A DNA stretch of 64,000 bases, taken from positions 260,913 to 324,912 of the forward strand of contig DAISIR010000001.1 of NCBI GenBank assembly GCA_036821905.1. Reading direction: 5' to 3'. A program made the translations under genes and the position numbers. Source of the DNA: Brooklawnia sp937867175. GTDB lineage: Bacteria; Actinomycetota; Actinomycetes; Propionibacteriales; Propionibacteriaceae. The notes under the pieces are model-generated. The model saw only the letters and a program-made list of their open reading frames with translations, was not told the origin of the DNA and ran no database searches. Of this stretch, positions 62,449 to 64,000 are shown in pieces (position 1 is the first letter of the stretch; each line of letters opens with the position of its first letter).

Positions 62449-62997
62449 ATGACCGCCAAGATCACGCTTCACAAGGGTGACATCACCACCGACGCGGTGG
62501 ACGCCATCGTCAACGCCGCCAACAACTCGCTACTCGGCGGCGGGGGCGTCGACGGCGCCATCCACCGCGCCGCCGGCCCCGAGCTGCTGGCGGAATGCCG
62601 CACACTGGGCGGCTGCGAGACCGGCGACGCCAAGATCACCAAGGGCTACCGGCTGCCGGCCGCCCACGTGATCCACACCGTCGGCCCGGTCTATCGCGAC
62701 GGGACGCACGGGGAGCCCGAGCTGCTGGCGTCCGCCTACCGGCGCAGCGTCGAGGTGGCGGCCGCGAACGGTTGCGCCCGGATGGCCTTCCCGGCCATCT
62801 CCGCCGGGGTCTACGGCTATCCGCTGGACGAGGTCGCGAAGATTGCGCTCACCACGGTGGACGCCGCGCTGGCCGATCACCCCGAAGTGGTCGAGGCCCG
62901 TTTCTGGTTGTTCAACGACCAGGCTCTGGGGGCCTTCGAACGGGCGCTGGCCGGGCTCGGACGCCACGCTCATTCGGCTTCGTACCAACCGGGGTGA
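62449..62997 (+). CDS. Macrodomain protein (O-acetyl-ADP-ribose deacetylase type)
   Basis: 182 aa. MacroD-type landmarks: ITLHKGDITTDAVDAIVNAA with NNSLLGGGGVDGAIHRAAG, the catalytic Asn/Asp region, GYRLPAAHVIHTVGP, and the phosphate loop FPAISAGVYGYPLDEVAKI. It removes ADP-ribose or acetyl from ADP-ribosylated molecules. Possibly in one transcript with the Mth938-like gene 83 bases upstream. A bidirectional hairpin follows at 63020. Confidence 0.92.
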   Translation: MTAKITLHKGDITTDAVDAIVNAANNSLLGGGGVDGAIHRAAGPELLAECRTLGGCETGDAKITKGYRLPAAHVIHTVGPVYRDGTHGEPELLASAYRRSVEVAAANGCARMAFPAISAGVYGYPLDEVAKIALTTVDAALADHPEVVEARFWLFNDQALGAFERALAGLGRHAHSASYQPG

Positions 62998-63019
62998 CGG
63001 GTCTCGTCGGCTCATCAAT

Positions 63020-63059
63020 GCGACCGTTTTGCCCGCGACTGCGCAGGCGAAACGGTCGC
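63020..63059. terminator. Bidirectional terminator between the macrodomain and CHAD genes
   Basis: GCGACCGTTTTGCC pairs with GGCGAAACGGTCGC (one T-G wobble) around 12 bases. It lies between convergent genes, 22 bases past the macrodomain stop. Confidence 0.78.
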
Positions 63060-63122
63060 GATATTGGCCTTTTGGCCTGTGGCAGACCCGGCTGGGCACC
63101 CGACATCAGCGCAGGGCACCCC

Positions 63123-63980
63123 TCACGCCTGGTTCTGGAACTCGGTGTCGCCCCGGGCGAGGTTCTCACCAAGCAGATCAGGGGGCAGCGCTCCACGGAC
63201 GGCCTGCGGCACCTCGCTTCGGGCCTCCTCGGCCAGCCGCTCGCGAGCGGCCACCGGATCTGCCACCAGCGCAGTCGGCCAGACCATCAGCGCACGCTTA
63301 ATGACCACCGTGTCCTGCACGATGCCCAGCAGCGTGGCGACTCTCGCGTAGCCGGCAGCCTTCTTCTTGGATTCGGGGATCGCGCCCTCCACCGACTCAG
63401 CGGCGTAACGGGCGGCCTTGGCGCGGCGGCGCAATCGATGCGCCCACTCCAACGGCCCCTCCCCGCCGGTCGGTCCGTCCCGCCACTGCCGAGCGATGCG
63501 CTTCTCGGCCCACCGCACCCGGCCCAGCACCCTGTCGTCAGCCGGCGCCCCGCCGGACGCGCGCCAAGGGTCGTCCACCAGTTCGGCGACCACCTGCAGC
63601 ACCTGGGAGGCCCGCTCGCTGCCCAGCATGCGGTCGGCGATGTGGGCGGTGCGCCGCGCCTCGGCCTCTAGTGCGGCGATCACGGCACGGGCTCCGGGAC
63701 GTTCATCGAGCAGATCGGCCACCTCTTCGGCGATGACTTCTGCGTCCCGTGCCTGCCCCAGTTGGGCGTTGTACCAGTCGAGAAGTTCGATCAAGTTGTT
63801 GGCCAACCTGGGACGAAGCAGCGGTTGGTAGAGCCGCACGGTGGCTTTCAGGCGCCGGCTGGCGGCACGCAAGTCGTGGATCGACTCCGGCTGCCGACTG
63901 TGCACCTCCGCGGGCAGCGTCCGCATCAGTTCGAGTTGGTCCGCCCAGTATTGCTGGACGGCGGCGGCAGTCTTCGCCAT
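63123..63980 (-). CDS. CHAD-domain protein
   Basis: 285 aa, nearly all helix. CHAD pattern: conserved His/Arg in ESIHDLRAASRRLKATVRLY, LGQARDAEVIAEEVADLL, then HRLRRRAKAARYAAES near residue 190 and LGIVQDTVVI. CHAD domains form a basic groove that binds polyphosphate. No CYTH domain is fused. The ATG at 63980 is near the window edge; its promoter is not visible. Confidence 0.9.
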   Translation of the reverse strand: MAKTAAAVQQYWADQLELMRTLPAEVHSRQPESIHDLRAASRRLKATVRLYQPLLRPRLANNLIELLDWYNAQLGQARDAEVIAEEVADLLDERPGARAVIAALEAEARRTAHIADRMLGSERASQVLQVVAELVDDPWRASGGAPADDRVLGRVRWAEKRIARQWRDGPTGGEGPLEWAHRLRRRAKAARYAAESVEGAIPESKKKAAGYARVATLLGIVQDTVVIKRALMVWPTALVADPVAARERLAEEARSEVPQAVRGALPPDLLGENLARGDTEFQNQA

Positions 63981-64000
63981 GGACCGATGCTACCCGCGGG

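Overview
The window looks like the chromosome of a high-GC actinobacterium, most likely a Propionibacteriaceae-type organism; genus and species cannot be set from the sequence alone. The clues are MtrA/MtrB, a FasR/PucR-type regulator in front of a fabD-fabH-acpP-fabF cluster, actinobacterial families DUF3052, DUF3145 and DUF1707, a HAIR (HspR) operator in front of a small heat-shock gene, and a tmRNA with tag ANSKRTDFALAA.

Layout. 1-2.6 kb: backbone genes mtrB (cut by the window edge), mtrA, a YqgE/AlgH protein and a low-molecular-weight tyrosine phosphatase, all on the minus strand. 2.65-17.25 kb: an accessory island between the phosphatase gene and the 3' end of ssrA. It holds a long unrecognised repeat-bearing protein, a complete IS3-family element that splits a small gene (recoverable exactly through its 3-bp target duplication), an operon of DprA-like, DUF4192 and small unknown proteins, an SSB, two tiny proteins, a four-gene restriction/methylation-like operon with every junction overlapping by 4 nt, an Xre regulator beside a perfect palindrome, and a large serine recombinase whose last codons read into the ssrA 3' end.

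17.2-26.3 kb: translation rescue and division genes: ssrA, a DUF1707 membrane protein, smpB, a GT-C-like membrane glycosyltransferase on the other strand, an M23 peptidoglycan hydrolase, ftsX, ftsE, prfB, a YqeY protein and tRNA-Val. 26.4-37.9 kb: hsp20 with its HAIR operator, DUF3052, aceE, a PfkB sugar kinase, an FMN-dependent azoreductase-like protein, then fasR-like/fabD/fabH/acpP/fabF. AceE makes acetyl-CoA and the fab cluster consumes it, so this is a carbon-to-membrane-lipid neighbourhood.

37.9-49.9 kb: an LCP cell-wall protein, a MauE/thioredoxin membrane protein, DUF3145, an S9 peptidase, and a minus-strand operon moxR-DUF58-VWA-VWA-yggS, facing a membrane protein and a HAD phosphatase. 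50-55.6 kb: a zinc alcohol dehydrogenase, a CAT-anticodon tRNA, DUF2853, and a GntP permease divergent from a CitA/CitB-type two-component system. 55.6-64 kb: a decayed flavin oxidoreductase remnant, a SulP transporter next to an alkyl-sulfatase, an intergenic repeat array, a GH13 alpha-glucan enzyme, a Mth938-like protein, a macrodomain protein and a CHAD protein.

The best candidate for an under-described system is the four-gene operon at 9.5-15.3 kb with its palindrome-linked Xre gene. Other notable items are the ssrA/recombinase junction, the IS-split operon, the paired terminators of the island, and a dispersed intergenic repeat family at 42.97-43.06 and 59.84-60.02 kb. No CRISPR array, rRNA or recognisable riboswitch was seen.
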